DNA of 64,000 bases, from NCBI RefSeq assembly GCF_900103445.1, contig NZ_FNHS01000008.1:62001-126000 (forward strand). Direction: 5' to 3'. Within the stretch, counting starts at the first letter, position 1; the number at the start of each line of letters is the position of its first letter. Below, piece after piece: positions 17,760 to 26,221 of the stretch. The notes under the pieces are model-generated. The model saw nothing but the letters and a program-made list of their open reading frames with translations, had not been told where the DNA came from and did not search any database. The position numbers and the translations under genes were made by a program. The DNA comes from Methylobacterium phyllostachyos. GTDB taxonomy: Bacteria > Pseudomonadota > Alphaproteobacteria > Rhizobiales > Beijerinckiaceae.

Positions 17760-18407
17760 TCAGCCCTCCTCGACCAGGGCCGCGATGCGCTCACCCCAAG
17801 CCCCGAGCCGCGTCTCGACCAGGGTTCCGTTCAACCGCACCCGCAGGTCGGGGCCGCCATGCGTGGTGACCGCGATTCGGCCGGGCGGCAGGTCGAGGCG
17901 CTGCGCGAGCGCCTCCGAGAGGTCCGCCGGGCCTGTCACCGCGAGCGTCCCCGCCTGATCGTCCGCCACCAGGGATGCGAGCGTCGCGTGCAGGTCGCGG
18001 ATCGCCTCCTGCCGCAGGGCCGCCGTCAGGAAGGGGTGGAGGACGCGCGTTAGACTCTCGGCCAGCCGCTCCTCCAGCGCCCGGGCCTGGTCCGCGATGG
18101 CGCTCGCCAGGACTGCCGATTCGGCCTCGACCCAACGCTGCCGGGCCTCGGCGAGCGCCGCTGCGGCCGCCTCCCGCTCCGCCGCAGCGTCCGCAGCCGC
18201 AGCCTCCCGGGCGGCGGCCTCACCCTCCCGGTAGCCCTCCGCCCGGGCCGCAGCCGCGATGGCGTCGAGATCCGGGGGCGGCGGTGGCGCTGCCGCTGCC
18301 GCTGCCGCCGTCGTATCCGCGCGCTTTGGGGTCAGCGCCGCGAAGGCGGAGGAGGTACGTTGGCCGGTGCCCGAGAAGACGGTCCAGACCGGAGGGGCCG
18401 CCGCCAT
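17760..18407 (-). CDS. fliH: FliH-like flagellar export ATPase regulator
   Basis: A 215-residue protein from the ATG at 18407, which overlaps the fliF stop by one base (TGATG). The N-terminal half is alanine-rich with glutamate-rich coiled coil (EGYREGEAAAREAAAADAAA). The C-terminal half (about 110-215) has alternating hydrophobic segments like FliH/HrpE proteins. FliH is poorly conserved, so assignment leans on the position directly after fliF, the EGYREGE motif and the size. FliH inhibits FliI and brings it to the export gate; fliI is at 42747-44066. Confidence 0.75.
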   Translation of the reverse strand: MAAAPPVWTVFSGTGQRTSSAFAALTPKRADTTAAAAAAAPPPPPDLDAIAAAARAEGYREGEAAAREAAAADAAAEREAAAAALAEARQRWVEAESAVLASAIADQARALEERLAESLTRVLHPFLTAALRQEAIRDLHATLASLVADDQAGTLAVTGPADLSEALAQRLDLPPGRIAVTTHGGPDLRVRLNGTLVETRLGAWGERIAALVEEG

Positions 18408-20065
18408 CACGCAGCCTCTTCGCGGGTGAGCCACTGCTTCAGGATGTTGGCGACCTGCTCCTCATCCAGCTCGACCAGCTGTTCCAGCCTGCGGATCGGC
18501 GAGCGGGCCATCTGGTCCGTCAGATCCTCGATGAGGTTGGGCGGCGGCGCCGCGGCAGATGCCGCGTCCTGCTCCGCCTCCAGGGCCGCGAGGGCGGCCT
18601 CCTCGTCCGGGCTGGCAAGCGCAAGCTCGGTCTCCATCTCGGGCGAGCGGGCCAGGATGGCGTTCACGGCCGGGCGCAGGCCGAACCAGATCAGCAGGCA
18701 CCCCACGATCAGGATCGTCGCGGCGTTGATCAGGGTCCCGGACTGCCGCATCAGCACTTCGCTGAAGCTCAGGGGCGGCACGGGGGTGAGCGGCTGGCCG
18801 TCGTTCAGGAAGCTGACCGCCGCCACCTTGATCTGGTCGCCCCGCGCCTTGTTGAAGCCGGAGGCCGAGGCCACGAGCTGCTCGATCTCGGTGATCTGCG
18901 GCTCGATCTCGATCTTGGCCGCGTCCTTCGCCGGATCCTTGGCCCCGCCGGAGAGGGCTTCGAGCCGGGTCCGGTTCACCAGAACGGCGACCGACAGGTT
19001 CTTGACCGAATAGCCGTCGCTGATCGTCTCCACCTTCTTCGTGGAGACCTCGAAATTCGACAGCTCCTCGCGGCGCTGGCTTTCGGAGTTCGAACTCTCG
19101 TTGCCCGAGGCCTGGACGTTCTGGCCGGGTAGGTTCTGCTGCGCCGTGGTCGGCTTCTGCGGCGCGCGGTTCTGCGCACTCTCCGATTCCTTGACGGTCC
19201 GCACCGAGCGCTCGACCTTTTGGTCGGGATTGTAGATCGTCTCGTCGGTCTTGGTCTTGTCGGTGTTCAGCCGTGTGACGACGCTGACCTCGAAGTTGTT
19301 TGGCCCGAGATAGGGCGTGAGCGTCCGGCGGATGTTGTCTTGGATCTCGTGGTTGATGGTCTGTTCGAGCCCTGCCAAGCGGCCGGCCGGCGCCGTGGTG
19401 GCGTCGTCGCCCGCGAGCAGCACGGTCCCGTCGGTGTTCAGCACCGTGACCTTGTCGGGTTTCATCCCCGGGATCGCGGCGGCCACGAGCTGTCGGATGG
19501 CGGGGGCCACCGCGGGGTCGTTGGCCGGCTCCGTGCGCACCACCACCGAGGCCGTGGCGGGCTGCTGCTCCCGGCGGAACGAGCCGGGATCGGGCATCAC
19601 GATGTGGACCCGGGCCGCCTTGACGCCCTTGAGCGTCTGGATCGTGCGGGCGATCTCGCCCTCCAGGGCGCGGACCCGGGTGATGTCCTGCATGAACGAG
19701 GTCAGGCCGAGGGAGCCCAGGTCGTTGAACAGCTCGTAGCCGGCCTTGCCGCTCTGGGGCAGGCCCTTCTCGGCGAGCAGCATGCGCGCCTGGGCGGTCT
19801 GCCCGTAACTCACGAGGAGCGAGGTCCCGTCCGCGCTGACGTCGAAGGGGATCCCGGCCTCCTTGAGCGCGGCACCCATGCGGGTGACGTCGTCGCGGTT
19901 CAGGCCGGCATAGAGGGTCTCCCGCAGCGGGCGGCTCAGGTAATAGGCGCCCAGGCCCACGGCCAGGAACACGGTGAGCCCGACCAGCCCCAGGGCGATC
20001 AGCCGCCGGGGCCCGAGCTCGAGGATGTTCTGCCAAAGCTTCTCGAAATGCGCGCGACCGGGCAT
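18407..20065 (-). CDS. fliF: Flagellar MS-ring protein FliF
   Basis: A 552-residue protein with an N-terminal membrane helix (about 21-42), the YscJ/FliF ring-building domains (GLNRDDVTRMGAALKEAGIP and ALEGEIARTIQTLKGVKAAR), a variable periplasmic loop and a second membrane helix (about 445-465). The C-terminal tail LVELDEEQVANILKQWLTRE is the FliG-binding segment. FliF forms the ring in the inner membrane that houses the export gate. It heads a leftward operon fliF-fliH-motB-motC-fliK-slt. Confidence 0.97.
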   Translation of the reverse strand: MPGRAHFEKLWQNILELGPRRLIALGLVGLTVFLAVGLGAYYLSRPLRETLYAGLNRDDVTRMGAALKEAGIPFDVSADGTSLLVSYGQTAQARMLLAEKGLPQSGKAGYELFNDLGSLGLTSFMQDITRVRALEGEIARTIQTLKGVKAARVHIVMPDPGSFRREQQPATASVVVRTEPANDPAVAPAIRQLVAAAIPGMKPDKVTVLNTDGTVLLAGDDATTAPAGRLAGLEQTINHEIQDNIRRTLTPYLGPNNFEVSVVTRLNTDKTKTDETIYNPDQKVERSVRTVKESESAQNRAPQKPTTAQQNLPGQNVQASGNESSNSESQRREELSNFEVSTKKVETISDGYSVKNLSVAVLVNRTRLEALSGGAKDPAKDAAKIEIEPQITEIEQLVASASGFNKARGDQIKVAAVSFLNDGQPLTPVPPLSFSEVLMRQSGTLINAATILIVGCLLIWFGLRPAVNAILARSPEMETELALASPDEEAALAALEAEQDAASAAAPPPNLIEDLTDQMARSPIRRLEQLVELDEEQVANILKQWLTREEAA

Positions 20066-20157
20066 CGACGGGACTCAGACCTCCACCGCGGGAGCGGGAC
20101 GCCAGGGTGGCGCATCAATCTTGTGTGGGGATGGTGACGCCGGAGGCCCGGTGCCAC

Positions 20158-20189
20158 GCAAAAGGCCGCGCGCCCTGAAGCGCGCGGCC
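20158..20189 (-). terminator. Intrinsic terminator of the flagellin gene
   Basis: GGCCGCGCGC (20164-20173) and GCGCGCGGCC (20180-20189) form a perfect ten-pair stem with a six-base loop. On the minus strand it is followed by TTTT. It lies 48 bases past the flagellin stop and isolates flagellin from fliF. Confidence 0.85.
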
Positions 20190-20236
20190 GGCATCCGCCC
20201 GGGGGCGGATGCTGTTGCTGATGAGCGGAGCCGAAC

Positions 20237-21448
20237 TTAGCTGCGGAAGAGGCTGAGGATCTGCTGCGTGCTCTGGTTCGCGATCGACAGGGACTGGACG
20301 CCGAGCTGCTGCTGGACCTGGAGGGCCTTCAGCTTGGTCGACTCGTCTTCCATGTCCGCATCCACCAGGATGCCGATGCTCTTGTCGTTGCCCTTGATCA
20401 GGCCATCGACGAAGTTCGACTGCGTCTGGATCTGGTTCTGCACGGCACCGAGCTTGGTGGCGACGGAGGTGATGTTGCTCAGAACCTTCTCGGCCAGGTT
20501 GACGTAAGCGCGGAGCTTCGACAGGTCCTGGTTCTGGATCGACGAGATGTCGATGTTGTCGACGCTCAAGGCGTAACCGCGGTCGTAGCCGTTCTCATCG
20601 GCGCCGACGACGGCATACTTCTTGTCCAGGAGGCCGCCCTTGCCATCGCTGGCACTCGCGCCGCTCGCGCCGGTCCCGTTCTTGATGAGGGTGGCGTTCG
20701 CATCCGACACGGCCTTGGCGAAGGTCTTCTGCGCAGCGGTCCAGGTGTCCTGCGCGTCGCTCCAGGTCTTGACCGCGGTCGCCCCCTTGTCACTGCCGTC
20801 AAAGGTCTTCTGGGCCGTGAGGTAGGTCTGGTAAGCGGTGTCGCGGGTCGCGATCGCGGTGCCCGAACCGCCCGTGGCGCCGGCCGCGTCCGCGTAGGCC
20901 GTGCCGCCCGTGGCGGCGGCGTCGTAGAGCTTCGTATCGTCGACGTTCACCGTCACGGTGCCGACGGCGATCTGGCCCTGGACGCGGCTGAACGACGCGA
21001 CGATCTTGCGGTTAGGTGTGTAGTTGCCCGAGCCCGAATCGACCGCGAGCCAGTTTTCACCGTTCGTCGCCGCGCTGGTGGCGATCGTCCGGAGGTCGGT
21101 CAGGCGGGCGTTGATTTCGGTCTGGAGCTTGTTGCGGTCGACGTTCGGGTTCAGGGCCGCGGTCAGGCGGTTCTTGATCTCGAGGAACGAGTTCTTGACG
21201 TTATCGAGACCGGAAACGGCCGCGTTCACGGTCGCCAGGCCGAGGCCGATGGCGTCCTTCACGGCGCCCAGCGAGCCGTTATCGGCGCGGATGGTGGTGG
21301 CAATCGACCAGTAGGCGGCGTTGTCGGCGGCGGTCGCCACCTTCTGGCCGGTGGCGATGCGGTTGCTCGACTTCTCGAGGTCTTGGTTCGTCAGCTTGAG
21401 GGTGGTGAGCGCCGTCATCGCGGCGGTGTTGGTCAACAGGCTCGACAT
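20237..21448 (-). CDS. Flagellin
   Basis: A 403-residue protein with conserved flagellin ends. The N-terminus is LTTLKLTNQDLEKSSNRIAT with GQKVATAADNAAYWSIAT. The C-terminal domain reads ILVDADMEDESTKLKALQVQ and then QQLGVQSLSIANQSTQQILS with LFRS at the end. The middle (about 140-290) is a variable surface region rich in Ala, Thr, Gly and Asp. It is secreted through the flagellar type III system to form the filament. The gene is monocistronic, with AGGGA ahead of the ATG, a hairpin in the leader and a strong terminator. It is the only flagellin gene in the window; Methylobacterium relatives often have others elsewhere. FlbT and FlaF, encoded at 37996-38762, are its expected post-transcriptional regulators. 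Confidence 0.97.
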   Translation of the reverse strand: MSSLLTNTAAMTALTTLKLTNQDLEKSSNRIATGQKVATAADNAAYWSIATTIRADNGSLGAVKDAIGLGLATVNAAVSGLDNVKNSFLEIKNRLTAALNPNVDRNKLQTEINARLTDLRTIATSAATNGENWLAVDSGSGNYTPNRKIVASFSRVQGQIAVGTVTVNVDDTKLYDAAATGGTAYADAAGATGGSGTAIATRDTAYQTYLTAQKTFDGSDKGATAVKTWSDAQDTWTAAQKTFAKAVSDANATLIKNGTGASGASASDGKGGLLDKKYAVVGADENGYDRGYALSVDNIDISSIQNQDLSKLRAYVNLAEKVLSNITSVATKLGAVQNQIQTQSNFVDGLIKGNDKSIGILVDADMEDESTKLKALQVQQQLGVQSLSIANQSTQQILSLFRS

Positions 21449-21482
21449 AAGGATGTCCCTTCAACAAACATGGAAGTGGGAC

Positions 21483-21503
21483 ATGCCGGGTTCTCACCGG
21501 CAT
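21483..21503 (-). promoter_or_regulatory. Hairpin in the flagellin leader
   Basis: ATGCCGG (21483-21489) pairs with CCGGCAT (21497-21503) around a seven-base loop, 34 bases upstream of the flagellin ATG. In Caulobacter and Brucella relatives FlbT acts on the flagellin mRNA leader, so this stem is a plausible target. The link is inferred. I could not place a convincing promoter in 21504-21720. Confidence 0.45.
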
Positions 21504-21725
21504 AGCAGAGCGGCATCATGCCTTTGACCCGTTGCCACGCGGGCGGGAGTCAATCTGCTATGGATCAGGTAAGCAAAAGATCGAAGTTCCTCGTTCAGAG
21601 GTTCGATGTTCTGCCCGCCGACAACTCTGGCATGCCTGATGCCGAGGCATAAGTCAACATGGGCGCGGTTTTACGGTTAGCGGGATTCGATATCGTCTGT
21701 CAGATTTACTTATGTAACTTGCATA

Positions 21726-22463
21726 TCAGAAGTATGACTTCACAAGACCACTGATTAGCATATTCCAGCCATCGATCAGGACGAAGAACAGGATCTTGAA
21801 CGGCAGAGAGATCACGGTCGGCGGCAGCATCATCATACCCATCGACATGACGATCACCGCGATGATCATGTCGATGACCAGGAAGGGCAGCGCGATCAGG
21901 AAGCCGATCTCGAAGCCCCGGCGCAGCTCGGAGATCATGAAGGCCGGGATCAGCACGCGCAGGTCGGTCCGGCCACCGTCCGGGGCATTGGGGAGGTTGG
22001 CCGCCGCGATCTCCGCGAAGGTGTCGAGGTCCTTGGGGCGGACATGGGCCAGCATGAAGTCCCGGAACGGCGCGGTGACCTTGGCGAAGGCCTCCTCCTC
22101 GGTGATCCTGTTCTCGGTCAGCGGGCGGACGCCGTCCTGCCACGCCCGGTCGAAGGTCGGCCCCATGACGTAGAAGGTCATGAAGAGCGACAGGCTGATC
22201 AGCACGAGGTTGGCCGGGGAACTCTGCAGGCCGAGCCCCGAGCGCAGGAACGAGAGAGCCACGACGAATCGGGTGAAGCTCGTCACCATCACCAGGAGGC
22301 CCGGCGCGATCGACAGCACCGTCATCAGCGCGATGAGCTGGATCATCCGCCCGCTGATCGAGCCGTTCCCCGGCGGCAGCACTTGATCGAGGCTGAAGCT
22401 CTGGGCGCTCGCGGCCGTGGCGACGAGGAGCAGCAGGCCCGCCAGAGAGATGCGGCGCAACAT
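21726..22463 (-). CDS. fliP: Flagellar export gate protein FliP
   Basis: A 245-residue protein with a cleavable signal peptide (MLRRISLAGLLLLVATAASA). It then carries the FliP signature GSISGRMIQLIALMTVLSIA, PGLLVMVTSFTRFVVALSFL, and a final FLIALPFLVIDMIIAVIVMS with GMMMLPP. FliP, FliQ and FliR build the helical export pore in the MS-ring. It is the last gene of the leftward flgB-to-fliP operon; fliQ and fliR lie in the other leftward operon. No fliO is visible. Confidence 0.97.
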   Translation of the reverse strand: MLRRISLAGLLLLVATAASAQSFSLDQVLPPGNGSISGRMIQLIALMTVLSIAPGLLVMVTSFTRFVVALSFLRSGLGLQSSPANLVLISLSLFMTFYVMGPTFDRAWQDGVRPLTENRITEEEAFAKVTAPFRDFMLAHVRPKDLDTFAEIAAANLPNAPDGGRTDLRVLIPAFMISELRRGFEIGFLIALPFLVIDMIIAVIVMSMGMMMLPPTVISLPFKILFFVLIDGWNMLISGLVKSYF

Positions 22464-22515
22464 GGCGTGACCGGTCCTGATGTGTCTCGGCCGAGCCCGG
22501 GGGCGGCCGGTCGCC

Positions 22516-22995
22516 CTACTGGACGACGAGCGTTTCGATGAAGAAGTCGCGGGCCTGCCCGTTGCTGCGGAGCTGGACCCGCTCGGCCAGATCCTCCCGC
22601 AAATGGCTCAGGCCACTCGGGCCCTCGATCTGGGCGAGGGACAGGGTCCGCAGGTAGCCGAGGATATCCTGGCGGATCTCGGCCGCCATGGCCGCGGGAT
22701 TGGCGAAGGTCCCGGTCTTCACGACGACCGACGCTTCGAGGCGGATCCAGACGTCGCTCGGGCTGGCCAGATTCGTCACCACGGCGCCGAGCTCCGTCAC
22801 GGAGGAGCCCGCATCGTAGGTGACCACCCGCTTGACGTTGGCCTCCTCGGCCTTCTTCCGCTCGTCCACGGCCTTCTCGATCCGGGTGATCATGTAGAAG
22901 CCGCTGCCCCCCCCGACCCCGACCGCCAGGACGGTGAGGATTGCGAGGAGCAGGAGCCAGCGGCCCTTGCGTGGAGCCTCGGAATTGGACGCCAT
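22516..22995 (-). CDS. fliL: Flagellar basal-body protein FliL
   Basis: A 159-residue protein with one N-terminal membrane helix (WLLLLAILTVLAVGVGGGSG) and a periplasmic domain. That domain ends RTLSLAQIEGPSGLSHLRED and then LAERVQLRSNGQARDFFIET, the usual FliL C-terminus. FliL surrounds the stator and stabilises it under load. It sits directly upstream of fliP in the same operon, with a 177-base gap after flgH. A second protein with a FliL-like ending occurs at 32399-32848. Confidence 0.9.
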   Translation of the reverse strand: MASNSEAPRKGRWLLLLAILTVLAVGVGGGSGFYMITRIEKAVDERKKAEEANVKRVVTYDAGSSVTELGAVVTNLASPSDVWIRLEASVVVKTGTFANPAAMAAEIRQDILGYLRTLSLAQIEGPSGLSHLREDLAERVQLRSNGQARDFFIETLVVQ

Positions 22996-23172
22996 CGATC
23001 GTCTCCGCTTCGGCGGGGAGGCTTTAGGGCCGGTCTTGTGACGGGTGCTCTTGCACCGCGGAGGATGGAGTCCACGCTCGCGGCGGGTCCCGGGGACCGG
23101 AACCGAGACGCTGCGCGCGTGTCCCGCCTCGCCGCATCCCGAAGGCCGGCTCCCACCCTCCGGGACGGCGCT

Positions 23173-24015
23173 CTAGAACGGGGCGACCAGGTCGTAGACC
23201 TGCTGGACCACGCCGGGCTGCTGCACCTCCATGAGGCGACCCCGGCCACCATAGGAGACCCGCGCCTCGGCGATCTTGTTGTAGTCGATCGTGTTGGTGC
23301 GCGAGATGTCCCGCGGCCGCACGATGCCGGCGATGTTCAGCACGCGGACCTCGTAGTTCACGCGCACCTCCTGGGAGCCGCTGATCATCACATTGCCGTT
23401 GGGGAAGACATGCGTGACCACGGCAGCGATGGAGAGCTTCAGTTGCTCCTTGCGATCGATGCTGCCCTGACCCTTGGTCGAGGTGTTGCCGTTGACCTCG
23501 TAGTGATTCTTCGATTCCGGGGTGAGGCCGAACAGATCGAACTGGAGATCCAGGCTCGACTTGGCCCGCGCATCGCGCGACCGGTCGGTGCTGTTGTCGA
23601 ACTGCGCCTTGTCGTTCATCGCGATCATCACGGTGAGGACGTCGCCGACATTCTTGGCGCGCGGGTCCTGGAACAGGTCGGCGCTCTGCTGGGCCCAGGT
23701 CGAGTGGTAGCCCGGTGCCGCCGACGCCACGGCGAGCGGCGGCACCGCGTTGTGATTCGGGTCGATGCCGTAGCCCACGGGGCTGAGGGCCGGCGCCTTG
23801 CCGATCTCCTGCACGGGCGTCGCGCAGGCGCCGAGCGCCGTCAGCGCCGCGACGGCGGCAAATGCCAAACCCGATCGTATCAAGCCTGATCGCACCAAGC
23901 CTGATCGCACCAAGCCTGATCGCGCGGCGACTAGGATCGGTCTCGACCCCGCGTGACGCGCCCGCTGGCGCGCATCCGGGTTCCTCTGCGGCGAAGGGCG
24001 CGGGAGCCGCGTCAT
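23173..24015 (-). CDS. flgH: Flagellar L-ring protein FlgH with a repeat-expanded signal region
   Basis: A 280-residue lipoprotein; FlgH is usually about 230-240 residues. The start ATG at 24015 overlaps the motE stop (ATGA). The first 63 residues before the lipobox LGAC (C64) are abnormally long and contain ARSGLVRSGLVRSGLIRSGL, encoded by a 15-bp tandem repeat. The mature part is normal, with DPRAKNVGDVLTVMIAMNDK, VFPNGNVMISGSQEVRVNYE and the closing VSYGGRGRLMEVQQPGVVQQ. FlgH forms the outer-membrane ring. A downstream in-frame start could give a shorter signal peptide, but no better ribosome site is visible. Confidence 0.95.
   Translation of the reverse strand: MTRLPRPSPQRNPDARQRARHAGSRPILVAARSGLVRSGLVRSGLIRSGLAFAAVAALTALGACATPVQEIGKAPALSPVGYGIDPNHNAVPPLAVASAAPGYHSTWAQQSADLFQDPRAKNVGDVLTVMIAMNDKAQFDNSTDRSRDARAKSSLDLQFDLFGLTPESKNHYEVNGNTSTKGQGSIDRKEQLKLSIAAVVTHVFPNGNVMISGSQEVRVNYEVRVLNIAGIVRPRDISRTNTIDYNKIAEARVSYGGRGRLMEVQQPGVVQQVYDLVAPF
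23865..23924. repeat. 15-bp tandem repeat, four units, inside flgH
   Basis: Four adjacent 15-base units (CCAAGCCTGATCGCA and variants; the leftmost is the most diverged) at 23865-23879, 23880-23894, 23895-23909 and 23910-23924. Each unit adds five codons, RSGL plus one residue, just before the hydrophobic core of the FlgH signal peptide. Because 15 is a multiple of three, copy-number change keeps the reading frame. Confidence 0.9.
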
Positions 24016-24617
24016 CCTGATTTCTCGCTGTTCTGCGGGCGACGATCCCCCGAATCCGGGCGTGCCTCGGGGGGCGTCTTGGGTGTGTCGTCCGGCCGGA
24101 ATGGCACCGGATCCTTCGGGGGGGTGTTGGTGATGACGTTGGCCAAACGCGCGGCCCGGCCGGGATCCATCTCGTTCATGATCGCGCTGGCCACCCGCGG
24201 CTCAAGGCGGGTCAGGATCGCGGCCGCAGCCTCGCTGTCCATGGCGGTCAGCTGCTGGGACGCCGCCTCGGGGCGCATCTTGGCGTAGATCGCCGTGACG
24301 CTCTCGTCCGCCTTCGCGAGGAAGGCCTGTCGGCGCTTCAGCCACGCCTCGTATTCGGCGCGCTTGGCCTCCAGCTGGCCGATCCGCGCCTCGACATCCT
24401 TGGCGAGCGCGGCGAGCGTGTCCTTCTGCCAGTTGAAGCGGGCGTCGGCGGCGGCGTTGGCGATGCCGGCGCAATATTGCGAGGGCTGCGCCTCCTCGGG
24501 GGGCTTCGGCTGGGCACGCGCCGGGGCGACCGGCAGCACGGCCACCGCGAGGGCGAGACCGAGCCGGAAGCGCCGCCCATCGCCGCCGATCCGGCATTCT
24601 CGGGCCGAGCCGGTCAT
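24012..24617 (-). CDS. motE: MotE-like periplasmic chaperone
   Basis: A 201-residue protein with a signal peptide, a coiled coil (about 65-115: LAALAKDVEARIGQLEAKRA and EYEAWLKRRQAFL) and a MgtE N-domain-like helical block. That block reads IYAKMRPEAASQQLTAMDSE, then AAAAILTRLEPRVASAIMNE with MDPGRAA. This arrangement is the MotE family, first described in Sinorhizobium as a chaperone for MotC folding. It overlaps flgI and flgH by four bases each. The proline-rich tail after residue 165 is variable. Confidence 0.88.
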   Translation of the reverse strand: MTGSARECRIGGDGRRFRLGLALAVAVLPVAPARAQPKPPEEAQPSQYCAGIANAAADARFNWQKDTLAALAKDVEARIGQLEAKRAEYEAWLKRRQAFLAKADESVTAIYAKMRPEAASQQLTAMDSEAAAAILTRLEPRVASAIMNEMDPGRAARLANVITNTPPKDPVPFRPDDTPKTPPEARPDSGDRRPQNSEKSG

Positions 24618-25729
24618 TGGATCACAAGCTCCGCCTGAAGGGCGCCCGCCGTCTTCACCGCCTGGAGGATGGCGATCACGTCCGTCGGCTTCATGCCGAC
24701 ATTGTTCAGGCCGCGAATCAGGGTCTGCAGATCGGGTCCCGACACGATGGCCAGCCGGCCGGTCTGCTCGCCCGCCTGGATGTCGGTCCGGGGCACCACG
24801 GTCGTCTGCCCGTCCGAGAACGGGGCGGGCTGGGACACCTGCGGCGTCTCCGTGATGCGCACCGTCAGGTCGCCATGCGTCACCGCCACGGTGGAGACCT
24901 GGACGTTCCGGCCGATGACCACGGTGCCGGTCCGCTGGTCGATCACGACCTTGGCGGGGATGTCCGGCTGGACCTGCAATTCGCCGATCTCGGCCATGAA
25001 CCGCGTCCGCCCGACATGGCCGGGGCGGGACAGGACCACGGTGCGGTAGTCGCGCGGGCTCGCCGCCCGCCGCCCGTACTTGTGGAGCGTGTAGGCGTTG
25101 ATCGCATCCGCAACCAGCACGGCGGTCTGGAAGTCTGGGTTCTTCAGTTCGAGGGACATGCCGGGCAGGTCCCGGAATGCGCCCGCCACCGCGCGCTCCA
25201 CCAGCGCGCCGTTGGGGATCCGGGCCGCCGTCGCCACGCCCGAGATCAGCGATTCCGCCTGACCCGTGGCGCTGAAGCCGGAGACGACGAGGGCGCCCTG
25301 GGCGACCGCGTAGACCTGCCCGTCGCCCCCCGAGAGTGGCGTCATCAGCAGGGTGCCGCCGCGCAGGGAGGTCGCGTCACCCATCGAGTTCACCGCGACG
25401 TCGATCCGCGAGCCCGGCTCGACATAGGCTGGGAGATTGGCCGTCACCATCACGGCCGCGACGTTGCGGGTCCGCAGCCGCTGATCGCGCACGTTGATGC
25501 CCAGACGGTCGAGCATCGATTGCAGGGACTGCTCCGTGAATTGCGAGTTGCGCAGGGTGTCGCCGGTGCTCTGCAGGCCGGTGACGAGCCCGTAGCCGAC
25601 GACTTGGTTGTCGCGCACGCCCTGGAGCGCGGCGATATCCTTGATGCGCGTCGCCGCCGCGGGGGCCGGCGAGAGCGCGGGGACGGCCAGGAGGATCCCG
25701 GCCAGGCAGAGAATCAACCGACGCATCAC
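24614..25729 (-). CDS. flgI: Flagellar P-ring protein FlgI
   Basis: A 371-residue secreted protein. The signal peptide (1-26) leads into TRIKDIAALQGVRDNQVVGY and GLVTGLQSTGDTLRNSQFTE, then MTPLSGGDGQVYAVAQGALV; the C-terminus NNVGMKPTDVIAILQAVKTA with GALQAELVIQ is canonical. FlgI polymerises in the periplasm around the distal rod with help from FlgA. The length matches the family. The gene overlaps flgA and motE by four bases. Confidence 0.97.
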   Translation of the reverse strand: MMRRLILCLAGILLAVPALSPAPAAATRIKDIAALQGVRDNQVVGYGLVTGLQSTGDTLRNSQFTEQSLQSMLDRLGINVRDQRLRTRNVAAVMVTANLPAYVEPGSRIDVAVNSMGDATSLRGGTLLMTPLSGGDGQVYAVAQGALVVSGFSATGQAESLISGVATAARIPNGALVERAVAGAFRDLPGMSLELKNPDFQTAVLVADAINAYTLHKYGRRAASPRDYRTVVLSRPGHVGRTRFMAEIGELQVQPDIPAKVVIDQRTGTVVIGRNVQVSTVAVTHGDLTVRITETPQVSQPAPFSDGQTTVVPRTDIQAGEQTGRLAIVSGPDLQTLIRGLNNVGMKPTDVIAILQAVKTAGALQAELVIQ

Positions 25730-26217
25730 GGCTGCCCCGTCCGGACCCGGCCGTCGGGCATGACGATGCCCTGGATCACCCGCCCCGTGGCGGTGTTCCG
25801 GACGCTGACCGGCTCGTTCACCGCCGCGTTCGCCAGGGCCATACCCTGGGTCGAGATCGCCACCCCGTGCTCCTCGAACACGATCACGATCGGCGCCCCG
25901 CGGGTCACGAGCTTCGGTTCGTCGAGGGCGATCGACGGGATCGGCTCGCCGGGCAGGAGCGTGCGCCGCGCGACCTTGCCGGTCGCATGCGCCACCGAAT
26001 CGACCGCCGGCATGCGCGGTCGGTAGTTCTCGGGAAACGCCTGCTCGCGCAGCATCGTCGGCTTGATGAGGTCGCCCGCATAGATCGTCGCCACCGGGAC
26101 CGGCAGGACCTGATCCGTCGCCGCGGCAGGCCTCGGCGCGAGGCCGAGCGCCCCGGCCGCGGCCAGGGCGCGGGCGATCCGCGCCGCGAATCCCACAGGG
26201 CGAGCATCCCGGATCAT
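25726..26217 (-). CDS. flgA: P-ring assembly chaperone FlgA
   Basis: A 163-residue secreted protein with an alanine-rich signal region (about 1-33). A SAF-like domain follows: LPVPVATIYAGDLIKPTMLR, RTLLPGEPIPSIALDEPKLV and then VSVRNTATGRVIQGIVMPDG. These are the FlgA features; the protein belongs to the short alphaproteobacterial form. It acts in the periplasm to assemble FlgI, whose gene it overlaps. Confidence 0.93.
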   Translation of the reverse strand: MIRDARPVGFAARIARALAAAGALGLAPRPAAATDQVLPVPVATIYAGDLIKPTMLREQAFPENYRPRMPAVDSVAHATGKVARRTLLPGEPIPSIALDEPKLVTRGAPIVIVFEEHGVAISTQGMALANAAVNEPVSVRNTATGRVIQGIVMPDGRVRTGQP

Positions 26218-26221
26218 GACC

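Noticed and set aside
21504..21725. Possible sigma-54 promoter for flagellin (TGGCA-like sequence)
   Set aside because: The GG and GC elements are not at the required spacing of ten bases, so I do not call it.
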